Shown one piece after another: positions 30,679-40,395 of a stretch of DNA of 64,000 bases. This DNA is from Pseudomonas entomophila L48. GTDB lineage: Bacteria > Pseudomonadota > Gammaproteobacteria > Pseudomonadales > Pseudomonadaceae. The notes beneath the pieces are model-generated. The model was not told the origin of the DNA. It made no database searches and worked only from the letters and a program-made list of their open reading frames with translations. Every line of letters starts with the position of its first letter. Positions within the stretch are counted from its first letter, which is position 1. Location: NCBI RefSeq assembly GCF_000026105.1, contig NC_008027.1, positions 5,724,501-5,788,500 of the forward strand, given 5' to 3'. The translations under genes were made by a program, and so were the position numbers.

Positions 30679-30735
30679 CGGGCCTCTTCGCCAGCAGCCG
30701 GCTCTTGTAGGAGCCGGCTTGCCGGCGAAGAGGCC
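30679..30735. repeat. Fused REP pair without spacer
   Basis: Two inverted REPs abut at CTCTTGTAGGAGC with part of one end lost. They lie upstream of the argB/pyrE terminator. Confidence 0.75.
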
Positions 30736-30744
30736 CGAAACGAC

Positions 30745-30781
30745 AATGAAAAAGGCGACCACTTGGGTCGCCTTTTTCATT
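30745..30781. terminator. Bidirectional terminator between argB and pyrE
   Basis: A perfect 16-bp stem (AATGAAAAAGGCGACC and its complement) with a 5-nt loop and A/T-rich ends serves both convergent genes. Confidence 0.92.
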
Positions 30782-30793
30782 GCCGAGCCGGAA

Positions 30794-31435
30794 TCAGATC
30801 CCGTACTGCGCGCGATACGCCTCGACCGCCGGCAGGTGCTGCTTGAGCTGCGGATCGTCCGCCAGGAACTCCAGCACCTGAGTCAGCGACACGATGCTGA
30901 CCACCGGGATGCCGAAGTCGCGCTCGACTTCCTGGATCGCCGACAGCTCGCCATTGCCGCGCTCTTCGCGGTTCAGCGCGATCAGCACGCCGGCAGCCTT
31001 GGCCTGCTGGGCGTTGATGATCTGCATCACTTCGCGGATGGCGGTGCCTGCGGTGATCACGTCGTCGATGATCAGCACGTCACCGGCCAGCGGCGCGCCG
31101 ACCAGGCTGCCGCCTTCACCGTGGTCCTTGGCTTCCTTGCGGTTGAAGCACCATGGCACGTCGAGCTGATGCTGCTCGGCCAGGGCCACCGCCGTGGCCG
31201 CAGCCAGCGGGATGCCTTTGTACGCAGGGCCGAACAGCACGTCGAACGGGATCTTGCTGTCGACGATGGCCGCCGCGTAGCAACGCCCCAGTTGGGCAAG
31301 CGCGGAACCTGTGTTGAACAGGCCGGCATTGAAGAAATACGGGCTGGTACGCCCCGATTTCAGGGTGAATTCACCGAAGCGCAGAACGCCGCGATCGATG
31401 GCAAAACGGATGAAGTCGCGCTGATACGGCTGCAT
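30794..31435 (-). CDS. pyrE: Orotate phosphoribosyltransferase
   Basis: The 213-aa enzyme forms OMP from orotate and PRPP in pyrimidine synthesis. The PRPP loop [14 protein letters not shown] and the opening [20 protein letters not shown] are typical. It is divergent from crc across 80 bp, a conserved pseudomonad pair. The gap contains the 12-bp palindrome ATTTAGCTAAAT (31457-31468). Confidence 0.96.
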
Positions 31436-31515
31436 GAAAGGTCCCGGACACCACGGATTTAGCTAAATGTGTTGAGCTCGGGTATCATACACGCACGAGA
31501 TTTTTGGGGCCATTT

Positions 31516-32295
31516 ATGCGGATCATCAGTGTGAACGTAAATGGCATTCAGGCTGCGGCCGAGCGTGGATTGCTCAGCTGGTTGCAAGCCCAGAATGCCG
31601 ACGTCATCTGCCTTCAGGATACCCGCGCCTCGGCCTTTGAACTCGACGACCCAGCTTTCCAGCTCGATGGCTATTTCCTTTACGCCTGCGACGCGGAGGT
31701 GCCCACCCAAGGTGGCGTGGCACTGTACTCGCGCATGCAGCCCAAGGCAGTCATCACCGGCCTGGGCTTCGAGACAGCCGACCGCTACGGGCGTTACCTG
31801 CAGGCAGACTTCGACAAAGTCAGTATTGCCACCCTGCTGCTGCCTTCGGGCATGAACGGCGACGATGACTTGAACCAGAAATTCAAGTTGATGGACGACT
31901 TCGCCAAGTACCTGGACAAGCAGCGTCGCAAGCGTCGCGAATACATCTATTGCGGCTCGTTCTACGTAGCGCAGCAGAAGCTCGACATCAAGAACTGGCG
32001 CGACAGCCAGCAGTCGGTCGGCTTCCTGCCGCCGGAACGCGCCTGGATGGACGCCATCACCGGCGACATGGGCTATGTCGACGCCCTGCGCGAAGTCAGC
32101 CGCGAAGGCGACCAGTACAGCTGGTGGCCGGACAACGAGCAGGCAGAAATGCTCAACCTGGGTTACCGGTTCGACTACCAGATCCTCACCCCAGGCCTGC
32201 GCCGCTTCGTGCGCAACGCCCGCCTGCCGCGCCAGCCACGCTTCTCGCGCCATGCGCCGCTGATCGTGGACTACGACTGGACGCTGACCATCTAA
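31516..32295 (+). CDS. crc: Catabolite repression control protein Crc
   Basis: The 259-aa protein has an exonuclease III-like fold but acts with Hfq to hold A-rich target mRNAs in a translation-repressed complex during growth on preferred carbon sources. The sequence MRIISVNVNGIQAAAERGLL and the ending RQPRFSRHAPLIVDYDWTL match Pseudomonas Crc. Nuclease residues are altered: CLQD replaces the usual CLQE, and SRHAP replaces the catalytic Asp-His pair. This explains why it should not be called an apurinic endonuclease. It follows pyrE divergently. Confidence 0.93.
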   Translation: MRIISVNVNGIQAAAERGLLSWLQAQNADVICLQDTRASAFELDDPAFQLDGYFLYACDAEVPTQGGVALYSRMQPKAVITGLGFETADRYGRYLQADFDKVSIATLLLPSGMNGDDDLNQKFKLMDDFAKYLDKQRRKRREYIYCGSFYVAQQKLDIKNWRDSQQSVGFLPPERAWMDAITGDMGYVDALREVSREGDQYSWWPDNEQAEMLNLGYRFDYQILTPGLRRFVRNARLPRQPRFSRHAPLIVDYDWTLTI

Positions 32296-32300
32296 AACGC

Positions 32301-32412
32301 ATCGGGGCCGCTTTGCGTCCCTTCGCCGGCAAGGCCGGCTCCTACAGGATTTGTGCCGTACACACTGTAGGAGCCGGCCTTGCCGGCGAAGGGCCGCGAA
32401 GCGGCCCCGATG
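32301..32412. repeat. REP pair within a longer inverted repeat
   Basis: REPs at 32320-32347 and 32365-32392 are nested inside outer arms near 32301 and 32412 (ATCGGGGCCGC / GCGGCCCCGAT). The structure lies between convergent crc and rph and probably serves as the transcription barrier there. Confidence 0.85.
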
Positions 32413-32428
32413 TCATTTGACGAACGTA

Positions 32429-33151
32429 TCAGTCAGCCAACGCAGCCTGCTGCAGTTCGAAGATCTCGCCCATGCCCTTCTGCGCCAGCGCCAGCATGGC
32501 GTTGAAGTCCTCAGGCTGGAACGGCGCGCCTTCGGCGGTGCCCTGCACTTCGATGAAGCCACCGGCGCTGGTCATGACCACGTTCAGGTCGGTCTCGGCG
32601 GCGGAGTCTTCGAGGTAATCGAGGTCAAGCACAGCCTCACCCTGGTACATGCCCACCGACACTGCGGCGATCATGTGCTTGAGCGGGTTGCCGCCCTTGA
32701 GACCGCCGCGCTTCTTGATCACCGCCAGGGCGTCGCACAGGGCGACCATGGCGCCGGTGATCGACGCGGTGCGGGTACCGCCGTCGGCCTGGATCACGTC
32801 GCAGTCAACGTACAGCGTGATGTCACCCAGCTTGCTCATGTCCAGCGCGGCGCGCAGGGAGCGGCCGATCAGGCGCTGGATCTCGAGGGTGCGGCCGCCT
32901 TGCTTGCCACGGCTGGCCTCGCGCTGGTTACGCTCGCCAGTGGAGCGCGGCAGCATGCCGTACTCGGCGGTCAGCCAGCCTTGGCCCTGGCCTTTGAGGA
33001 AGCGGGGAACACCATTTTCGACGCTGACCGTGCAGATGACCTTGGTGTCACCGAACTCGACCAGTACCGACCCCTCGGCGTGCTTGGTGTAGTTGCGGGT
33101 GATGCGGATCGAGCGGAGCTGATCGGCGGCGCGACCACTTGGACGTTTCAT
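32429..33151 (-). CDS. rph: Ribonuclease PH
   Basis: The 240-aa phosphorolytic 3'-5' exoribonuclease trims tRNA precursors. Key stretches are [20 protein letters not shown], the phosphate-binding region [20 protein letters not shown] and the catalytic [17 protein letters not shown]. The start is the ATG at 33151, excluding 13 upstream non-conserved codons. A perfect TATAAT stands 38 bp upstream on the minus strand. Confidence 0.96.
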   Translation of the reverse strand: MKRPSGRAADQLRSIRITRNYTKHAEGSVLVEFGDTKVICTVSVENGVPRFLKGQGQGWLTAEYGMLPRSTGERNQREASRGKQGGRTLEIQRLIGRSLRAALDMSKLGDITLYVDCDVIQADGGTRTASITGAMVALCDALAVIKKRGGLKGGNPLKHMIAAVSVGMYQGEAVLDLDYLEDSAAETDLNVVMTSAGGFIEVQGTAEGAPFQPEDFNAMLALAQKGMGEIFELQQAALAD

Positions 33152-33188
33152 CTGGGATACCTGTACCGGGACTTTGAATCTGCCGAGC

Positions 33189-33194
33189 ATTATA
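33189..33194 (-). promoter_or_regulatory. Consensus -10 box for rph
   Basis: TATAAT on the minus strand predicts a start near 33182 and a 31-nt leader. No good -35 is seen. Confidence 0.45.
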
Positions 33195-33291
33195 GGGCGC
33201 CACGCCCGGCGAAGACACGCCTATCGTCGCGCCCCGGGCAGCTTGTCGACTTTTCCCGTCGCCACCCCGGCGCACCTGTAGCATGGCTGGA

Positions 33292-33321
33292 TTGGGCGCC
33301 CGGGCCGCACTGCGCTACAAT
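33292..33321 (+). promoter_or_regulatory. Probable promoter for yicC-gmk
   Basis: TTGGGC (33292-33297), 18 bp, then TACAAT (33316-33321), 59 bp before the yicC start. Confidence 0.45.
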
Positions 33322-33380
33322 CCTGCGCCTTGCAGCCGGAAGGCTTCCCCCGTTCACCCGAATTACGCGAGGTACTCCCC

Positions 33381-34878
<1,498 letters not shown>

Positions 34879-34883
34879 ACGTG

Positions 34884-34978
34884 CATTCGCCGGCAAGCCG
34901 GCTCCTACGGGCGCGACGCCAAACCTGTAGGAGCCGGCTTGTCGTGGCGACGAACCGCGGCGAAGGGCTGCAAAGCAG
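34884..34978. repeat. REP pair with one interrupted copy
   Basis: The first copy (34884-34909) is normal. The second (from 34925) reads GTAGGAGCCGGCTTG, then about 16 unrelated bases including TCGTGGCGACGA, before resuming CGGCGAAGGG. Confidence 0.7.
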
Positions 34979-34987
34979 CCCCATTCT

Positions 34988-36526
34988 TCATTCCTGCAGC
35001 TGCAAGGTCGCCTGCTGACGCAGGGTAGCCCCCAGGAAATACGCCGGCGCCCGCAGGCGCGAGAGCATCATCAGCACGATCCCCAGCGCCGAGATGATCG
35101 CCGCGATCACGAACACCAGCCCCAGCCCACCCACATGCGAGCCGCTGCCAAAGTCCGGCGAAGCGCTGTCGATGGCCGTGCGCACGAAGATCACCGACAG
35201 GATCACCCCACCCACCAGCGGGCACGCGCCGCGCATGAAGAAGTGGCGCAGGCTGTCGAACAGGCTGTGGCGGAAGTACCACACGCAGGCGAACGCGGTC
35301 AGCGAGTAGTAGAAGCAGATCATCATGCCCAGGGCAGTGATGGTATCGGCCAGCACGTTCTCGCTCAGGGTGCGCATGGTCACGTAGAACAGGCCTGCGG
35401 CGACACCGGCGCAGATGGTCGCATAGCGCGGGGTCTGCGAACGCGGGCAGACCTTGGCGAAGCGCTGCGGCACGGCACCGTAGTAACCCATGGCCAGCAA
35501 GGTGCGCGCAGGCGACACAAAGGTCGATTGCAGCGACGCTGCAGTACTGGCCAGCACCGCGATCGACATCAGGATCGCCAGTGGCCCCATGACCGGCCCG
35601 GCCAGGTGGGCAAAGACGTTCTCCTGGATACGCGGGTTGTTCAGGCCCAAGCCATCCTCGCTGATCCCGGCAAATTGCAGGGTGGCGATGGCGGTGAGCA
35701 GGTACAACCCAAGAATCAGCAGCACGGTCCAGGTGGCGGCCTTGCCCGGCACCTCCTCACTGCCGACCGACTCTTCGCTGACGGTCAGGCACACGTCCCA
35801 GCCCCAGAAGATGAAGATCGACAGCGAAAGGCCCGCGGCAAACGCCGAGAACGACTCGACGCCGAACGGGTTGAACCAGGCCAGATCGAACGCCAGCGGC
35901 GGCGGCGCCGTGGTCTCGCTGAAGGCGGCGAAAGCGAAGCCGATCAGCACCAGCAACTGCAACGCCACCAGCCCGTACTGCACGGTCATGGTGGTGGCCA
36001 TGCCCCGACAACAGATCCACACCGCCAGGGCGATGAACACGCAACAGGTGACAACGTTGATCAACAAGTTGTCCGCCAGGGCTGCCAGCTCCTGGTTGCC
36101 GGTGATCTGGGCGATGAACAGGTAGAAGAAGTCGACCGCCACCCCCGCGAGGTTGGACAGCACGATGGTGGTGGCGACCACCAATCCCCAGCCGCCGATC
36201 CAGCCGATCATCGGGCCGAAGGCGCGGGCTGACCAGGTGAAGGACGTGCCGCTGTCAGGCTCCGCCGAGTTCAGCTCGCGGTAGCCGAGGGCGACCAGCA
36301 GCATCGGCAGGAAGCCGACGATGAACACCGCCGGCAGGTGTGCGCCGACCTCGCGCACGGTCGGGCCGAGCGCGCCGGTCAGGGTATAGACCGGGGCGAT
36401 GGTGGAAATGCCCAGCACCACGCTGGCCAGCAGGCCGAGCCGGCCTTTGGCCAGGCCCTTGCCACGCTGGGTGCTGCCCGAGTCGGTCGCGTCGGGTGGG
36501 CGGCCGGCTTCTGTGTATTCGTTCAT
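34988..36526 (-). CDS. APC-family amino acid/polyamine permease
   Basis: The 512-aa permease has about 12 membrane helices, with the APC opening LGLLASVVLGISTIAPVYTL and a later FWGWDVCLTVSEESV. It lies downstream of puuA and puuD on the same strand, so uptake of putrescine or a related amine is the likely role, inferred from operon position. The ATG at 36526 lacks a strong ribosome site. The 113-bp gap to puuD contains an inverted repeat CTTTCA-N5-TGAAAG. Confidence 0.85.
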   Translation of the reverse strand: MNEYTEAGRPPDATDSGSTQRGKGLAKGRLGLLASVVLGISTIAPVYTLTGALGPTVREVGAHLPAVFIVGFLPMLLVALGYRELNSAEPDSGTSFTWSARAFGPMIGWIGGWGLVVATTIVLSNLAGVAVDFFYLFIAQITGNQELAALADNLLINVVTCCVFIALAVWICCRGMATTMTVQYGLVALQLLVLIGFAFAAFSETTAPPPLAFDLAWFNPFGVESFSAFAAGLSLSIFIFWGWDVCLTVSEESVGSEEVPGKAATWTVLLILGLYLLTAIATLQFAGISEDGLGLNNPRIQENVFAHLAGPVMGPLAILMSIAVLASTAASLQSTFVSPARTLLAMGYYGAVPQRFAKVCPRSQTPRYATICAGVAAGLFYVTMRTLSENVLADTITALGMMICFYYSLTAFACVWYFRHSLFDSLRHFFMRGACPLVGGVILSVIFVRTAIDSASPDFGSGSHVGGLGLVFVIAAIISALGIVLMMLSRLRAPAYFLGATLRQQATLQLQE

Positions 36527-36581
36527 GAGTCTGTGCCGTAACTATTGGAATTGTTCTCACAGGCCCGCCGTAGAGGGCCCA

Positions 36582-36598
36582 CTTTCACTCATTGAAAG
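36582..36598. promoter_or_regulatory. Inverted repeat upstream of the permease gene
   Basis: CTTTCA (36582-36587) and TGAAAG (36593-36598) around 5 nt, in the gap between puuD and the permease. It is a candidate operator or processing hairpin; no protein is assigned. Confidence 0.3.
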
Positions 36599-36639
36599 CT
36601 TGCAATGGGGGCACGGTCATCCAGGACCTTCGGCTAACG

Positions 36640-37413
36640 TCACACTGTTTTCGGACGCACACCTTCCCGTGCAGCATGGGCAATACAGGCCTCGCGGAAC
36701 GCCTCGAACAGGCGCAGCGAAACCGGGTTTTCGGCGAAACGCCATTCAGGGTGCCACTGCACGCCGAGTACAAAGCCCGGCGCATCAGGCATCGACACCG
36801 CTTCGATCAGGCCATCCGGGGCCCGTGCCTCGACGCGCAGGCCCGGGGCCAGGCGGTCGATGCCCTGGCTGTGCAGCGAGTTGACCTCGAACCGCGCAGC
36901 CAGGCCCAGGCGCTCGAACATCCCACCGGGTTCGATACCGACGGGGTGGCGAGGGCCGTATTGCACCTCCAGGGGTGCATCCTCAGGTTCGCGGTGGTCC
37001 CGGTAGCCAGGCAATTCCTGCACGCGCTGGTGCAGGCTGCCGCCAAGGGCCACGTTCAGTTCCTGGAAACCACGACAGACGCAGAACACCGGCACGCCGG
37101 CGGCAATCGCCGCCTGCAGCAGCGGCAAGGTCAGACGGTCACGGGCAAGGTCGTGCCGGGTGCCTTCCGCGCTGGGCGCGCCATTGTAATGATGCGGCTC
37201 GACATTTGAAGGCGAACCGGTAAAAAGAATGCCATCCAGGCGTGCCAGCAGCGCCTGCGTATCGCTGCCGCGATCACGCGCCGGCAGGATCAGCGGCAGC
37301 CCGGCAAAGCCCGCGGCCTCGACATACTTGTCGCCCACCGTGTGCGACGAGTTCTTCCCCACCTGCTGGCGGCAGGCGCTGACACCGATCAAGGGGACCG
37401 CAATTGCGCTCAT
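36640..37413 (-). CDS. puuD: Gamma-glutamyl-GABA hydrolase (PuuD type)
   Basis: The 257-aa class I glutamine amidotransferase-like hydrolase releases GABA and glutamate from gamma-glutamyl-GABA, the last step of the route. The nucleophile is C113 in FCVCRGFQELN, and the catalytic His is in VQWHPEW. The start at 37413 lies 4 nt after the puuA stop, so translational coupling is likely. The long upstream open frame overlaps puuA in another frame and is rejected. Confidence 0.92.
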   Translation of the reverse strand: MSAIAVPLIGVSACRQQVGKNSSHTVGDKYVEAAGFAGLPLILPARDRGSDTQALLARLDGILFTGSPSNVEPHHYNGAPSAEGTRHDLARDRLTLPLLQAAIAAGVPVFCVCRGFQELNVALGGSLHQRVQELPGYRDHREPEDAPLEVQYGPRHPVGIEPGGMFERLGLAARFEVNSLHSQGIDRLAPGLRVEARAPDGLIEAVSMPDAPGFVLGVQWHPEWRFAENPVSLRLFEAFREACIAHAAREGVRPKTV

Positions 37414-37417
37414 GGGC

Positions 37418-38800
37418 TTACACCGTGTGCAGGTACCAGTTGTACTCGAGGTCGGAGATCGACACTTCGAACTCGGCCAGCTCGCTCTCCTTGCAGGCCA
37501 CGAAGATATCGATGTAGTCCGGGCTGATGTATTGGTTGAGCACTTCGCTGTCGTCCAGCGCGCGCAGGGCGTCGCGCAGGTTGTTCGGCAGGCTCTGCTC
37601 CAGTTGCTCGTACGAATTGCCTTCGATCGGCGCATCCGGCTCGACCTTGTTGATCAGGCCGTGATGGACGCCGGCGAGGATCGCCGCGAGCATCAGGTAG
37701 GGGTTGGCGTCGGCGCCGGCCACGCGGTGCTCGATGCGCACGTTCTCGCTGCTGTCGGTCGGCACGCGAACCGCCACGGTACGGTTATCCAGGCCCCAGC
37801 TCGGCGCGTTGGGCACATAGAACTGGGCGCCGAAGCGGCGGTAGGAGTTGATGTTCGGGCACAGGAAGGCCATCGACGCCGGCATGGTTTCCAACACGCC
37901 ACCGATGGCGTGGCGCAGGGTGTCGCTCTGCTGCGGGTCTTCGTGAGCGAAGATGTTCTTGCCGGTCTTCTTGTCCAGCAGCGAGATGTGCACGTGCAGG
38001 CCGTTGCCCGCCTGGCCCGGGTAGGGCTTGGCCATGAACGTGGTGTCCATCTCATGGTCGTAGGCGACGTTCTTGATCAGGCGCTTGAGCAGGATCGCGT
38101 AGTCGCAGGCCTTCAGCGGGTCGGCGACGTGGTGCAGGTTCACTTCGAACTGCGCCGGGGCGCTTTCCTTGACGATGGCATCGGCCGGCAAGCCCTGCTC
38201 CTTGGCCGCTTCGAGCATGTCCTGCAGGCAGTCGGCGTATTCATCGAGGTCGTCGATCAGGTACACCTGGGTGGACTGCGGGCGCTTGCCCGAGATCGGC
38301 GAGCGCGGCGGCTGCGGGCGGCCGTTGAGGTTGTCCTGGTCGATCAGGTAGAACTCCAGCTCGAACGCGGCGCAGATCTCCAGGCCCAGGTCGTCGAACT
38401 TGCTCACCACCTGGCGCAGTACTTCGCGCGGGTCGGCGAAGAACGGCGCGCCGTCCAGCTCGTGCATGGTCATCAGCAGCTGCGCGGTCGGGCGCTTCTG
38501 CCACGGCTCGTCCGACAGCGTGCCGGGGATCGGGTAGCAGATGCGGTCGGCGTCGCCGATGTCCAGGCCCAGGCCAGTGCTTTCGACGGTCGAACCGTTG
38601 ATATCCAGGGCGAACAGCGAGGCCGGCAGGTTGATGCCCTTCTCGTACACCTTGTGCAGGCTGGCGCGCTCGATGCGCTTGCCGCGCACCACGCCGTTCA
38701 TGTCGGAAATCAGCAGGTCGACGTATTGGGTATCCGGATGGGCATCCAGGAATTCATTCATCTCGCGGGAAGAACTGGCGCACGGAGAGACCGACGTCAT
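37418..38800 (-). CDS. puuA: Gamma-glutamylputrescine synthetase (PuuA-type glutamine synthetase)
   Basis: The 460-aa GS-family ligase attaches glutamate to putrescine or a related amine using ATP. The GS motifs AAFELEFYLID, GNGLHVHISL and NSYRRFGAQFYVPNAPSWG are present, with an NRTVAVRVP region typical of the PuuA branch rather than GlnA. The start is the ATG at 38800 with AAAGGA upstream. It heads the operon puuA-puuD-permease and is divergent from a LysR gene. Confidence 0.92.
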   Translation of the reverse strand: MTSVSPCASSSREMNEFLDAHPDTQYVDLLISDMNGVVRGKRIERASLHKVYEKGINLPASLFALDINGSTVESTGLGLDIGDADRICYPIPGTLSDEPWQKRPTAQLLMTMHELDGAPFFADPREVLRQVVSKFDDLGLEICAAFELEFYLIDQDNLNGRPQPPRSPISGKRPQSTQVYLIDDLDEYADCLQDMLEAAKEQGLPADAIVKESAPAQFEVNLHHVADPLKACDYAILLKRLIKNVAYDHEMDTTFMAKPYPGQAGNGLHVHISLLDKKTGKNIFAHEDPQQSDTLRHAIGGVLETMPASMAFLCPNINSYRRFGAQFYVPNAPSWGLDNRTVAVRVPTDSSENVRIEHRVAGADANPYLMLAAILAGVHHGLINKVEPDAPIEGNSYEQLEQSLPNNLRDALRALDDSEVLNQYISPDYIDIFVACKESELAEFEVSISDLEYNWYLHTV

Positions 38801-38926
38801 GGCTGTACATCCTTTGATTCGGAGCGGCGATGTGGGGGCTACGGCTGACGCCTCGGAGGGCGACGATGGAATTGCTGTTGTTCTTTTCACTGACCCATCG
38901 TGGGGGCTGGTTGCCGACCGGCTGCA

Positions 38927-38955
38927 TTGATTCCCGGGGGCCGTTCCACTATAAA
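38927..38955 (+). promoter_or_regulatory. Probable promoter of the LysR gene divergent from puuA
   Basis: TTGATT (38927-38932), 17 bp, TATAAA (38950-38955), about 50 bp before the start codon at 39007. Confidence 0.5.
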
Positions 38956-39006
38956 ATGGCCTCCACGCAACAGACATTGGCATTTTGGCAAGCAGAGCGT
39001 GCATCA

Positions 39007-39882
39007 ATGCAATATCAGATCAACCACGCCGACCTCTCCCTGGTCCTGGCACTGGAGCGCGGCCGCTCGCTGGCAAAGGCCGCCGAACTGCTCAAGGTCG
39101 ACGTTTCCACGGTGTTCCGCTCGATCCGGCGACTGGAGTCGGCGCTGGGCACCGCCTTGTTCGTCAAGAGCCGCAAAGGCTACCTGCCCACCGACACCGC
39201 CCAGGCCCTCGCCGAGCAGGCCGAACGCGCCGAACAGGCGCTGGATGCGGCGCGCATCGCCCTGACCAGCGGCGAGCAGGTGGTCAGCGGCACGGTCCGC
39301 GTGACCTGCACCGAAGCGGTCCTGCACAGCCTGCTGCTGCCGGCGCTGGCCGAGTTCATGCCCAACTACCCTGCGCTGTCGCTGGAGATGGGCACTTCCA
39401 ACACCTTCGCCAACCTGAGCCGGCGCGATGCCGATATCGCCCTGCGCCTGACCAACACGCCACCGGAGCACCTGGTTGGCCGCTGCCTGGGCTCGACGTC
39501 CTACGTGATCTGTGGCCGGCCAGAGCTGCGCGAACGGCTCCAGGCGTCCGCCACCAGTGTGCCGTGGATCGCCCCCGACGATTCCATGCAGGACCATGCC
39601 ACTGTGGTGTGGCGCAACCAGCACCACCCCGGATTGATTCCGCGCTACCAGTGCAGCGGCATGTCGACCATCGCCCAACTGGTGACCACCGGCCTGGGTG
39701 TGGCGGCGCTGCCCGACTACATGGTTCACGACCTGCCCAACGTGGAAGCGTTGAGCGGCCCGTTGCCCGGCTGCGACACGCAACTGTGGCTACTGACCCG
39801 GCCGGATTGCCGGGCGTTGCGCTCGGTGCAGACGCTGTTCGAGGAGCTGACCCCACGCCTACGCGACGCAATGTTGCGTTAA
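39007..39882 (+). CDS. LysR-family transcriptional regulator divergent from puuA
   Basis: The 291-aa protein has a LysR helix-turn-helix (residues 1-60, LAKAAELLKVDVSTVFRSIR) and an effector domain. I start at the ATG 39007 (MQYQINHADLSLVLAL); the open frame runs upstream but contains the promoter. The ribosome site is weak. Its position suggests control of puuA-puuD-permease, possibly alongside PauR. The sensed amine is unknown. Confidence 0.86.
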   Translation: MQYQINHADLSLVLALERGRSLAKAAELLKVDVSTVFRSIRRLESALGTALFVKSRKGYLPTDTAQALAEQAERAEQALDAARIALTSGEQVVSGTVRVTCTEAVLHSLLLPALAEFMPNYPALSLEMGTSNTFANLSRRDADIALRLTNTPPEHLVGRCLGSTSYVICGRPELRERLQASATSVPWIAPDDSMQDHATVVWRNQHHPGLIPRYQCSGMSTIAQLVTTGLGVAALPDYMVHDLPNVEALSGPLPGCDTQLWLLTRPDCRALRSVQTLFEELTPRLRDAMLR

Positions 39883-40072
39883 CGCGCCAAGGCCGGTTGT
39901 TTTCGGGTAACAGGAACCGTTATCGTCCGAGTCAGGCTAGCCCGCAAACAGTACCGGCCAGAAGAGCACCCGACAAAACAGCCCTTCCCTATTGGCTGGT
40001 GATTTTTTAAACTATCGAGTCCGCCTGCCCATTCTGGGCGCACGCCTACCGCATTTGCTACTGAGGAAGACC

Positions 40073-40336
40073 ATGGCCCGCGTAACTGTTGAAGACTGCC
40101 TGGAACACGTGGATAACCGCTTCGAGCTGGTCATGCTCTCGACCAAGCGCGCCCGCCAGCTCGCTACCGGCGGCAAAGAACCACGCGTTGCGTGGGAAAA
40201 CGACAAGCCAACCGTCGTCGCCCTGCGTGAAATCGCCGAAGGCATTGTCACTCCAGAGTTCATCGCCGCCGAAGAGATCGTCACCGAGGATCCGGTATTC
40301 GCCGCGTTCGAGGACGAGAACAACGAGGCCGTCTGA
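40073..40336 (+). CDS. rpoZ: RNA polymerase omega subunit
   Basis: The 87-aa omega subunit ([20 protein letters not shown]) helps fold beta-prime and forms part of the ppGpp site on RNA polymerase. GAGGAAGA precedes the ATG at 40073. It sits 59 bp before spoT, the conserved order in gammaproteobacteria. Confidence 0.97.
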   Translation: MARVTVEDCLEHVDNRFELVMLSTKRARQLATGGKEPRVAWENDKPTVVALREIAEGIVTPEFIAAEEIVTEDPVFAAFEDENNEAV

Positions 40337-40395
40337 TTGATGCCCAGTCGACACCGTGCGGCGCAAGGCCCTCTTCTTCAGCAAGAGGTGAAACC

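Noticed and set aside
31516..32295. Exonuclease III/AP endonuclease annotation for crc
   Set aside because: Sequence and position match Pseudomonas Crc and catalytic residues are altered (CLQD and SRHAP), so it is not a functional xth.
36640..37635. A longer puuD start reading through puuA
   Set aside because: The upstream part is an out-of-frame reading of puuA; the ATG at 37413, 4 nt after the puuA stop, gives the family start.
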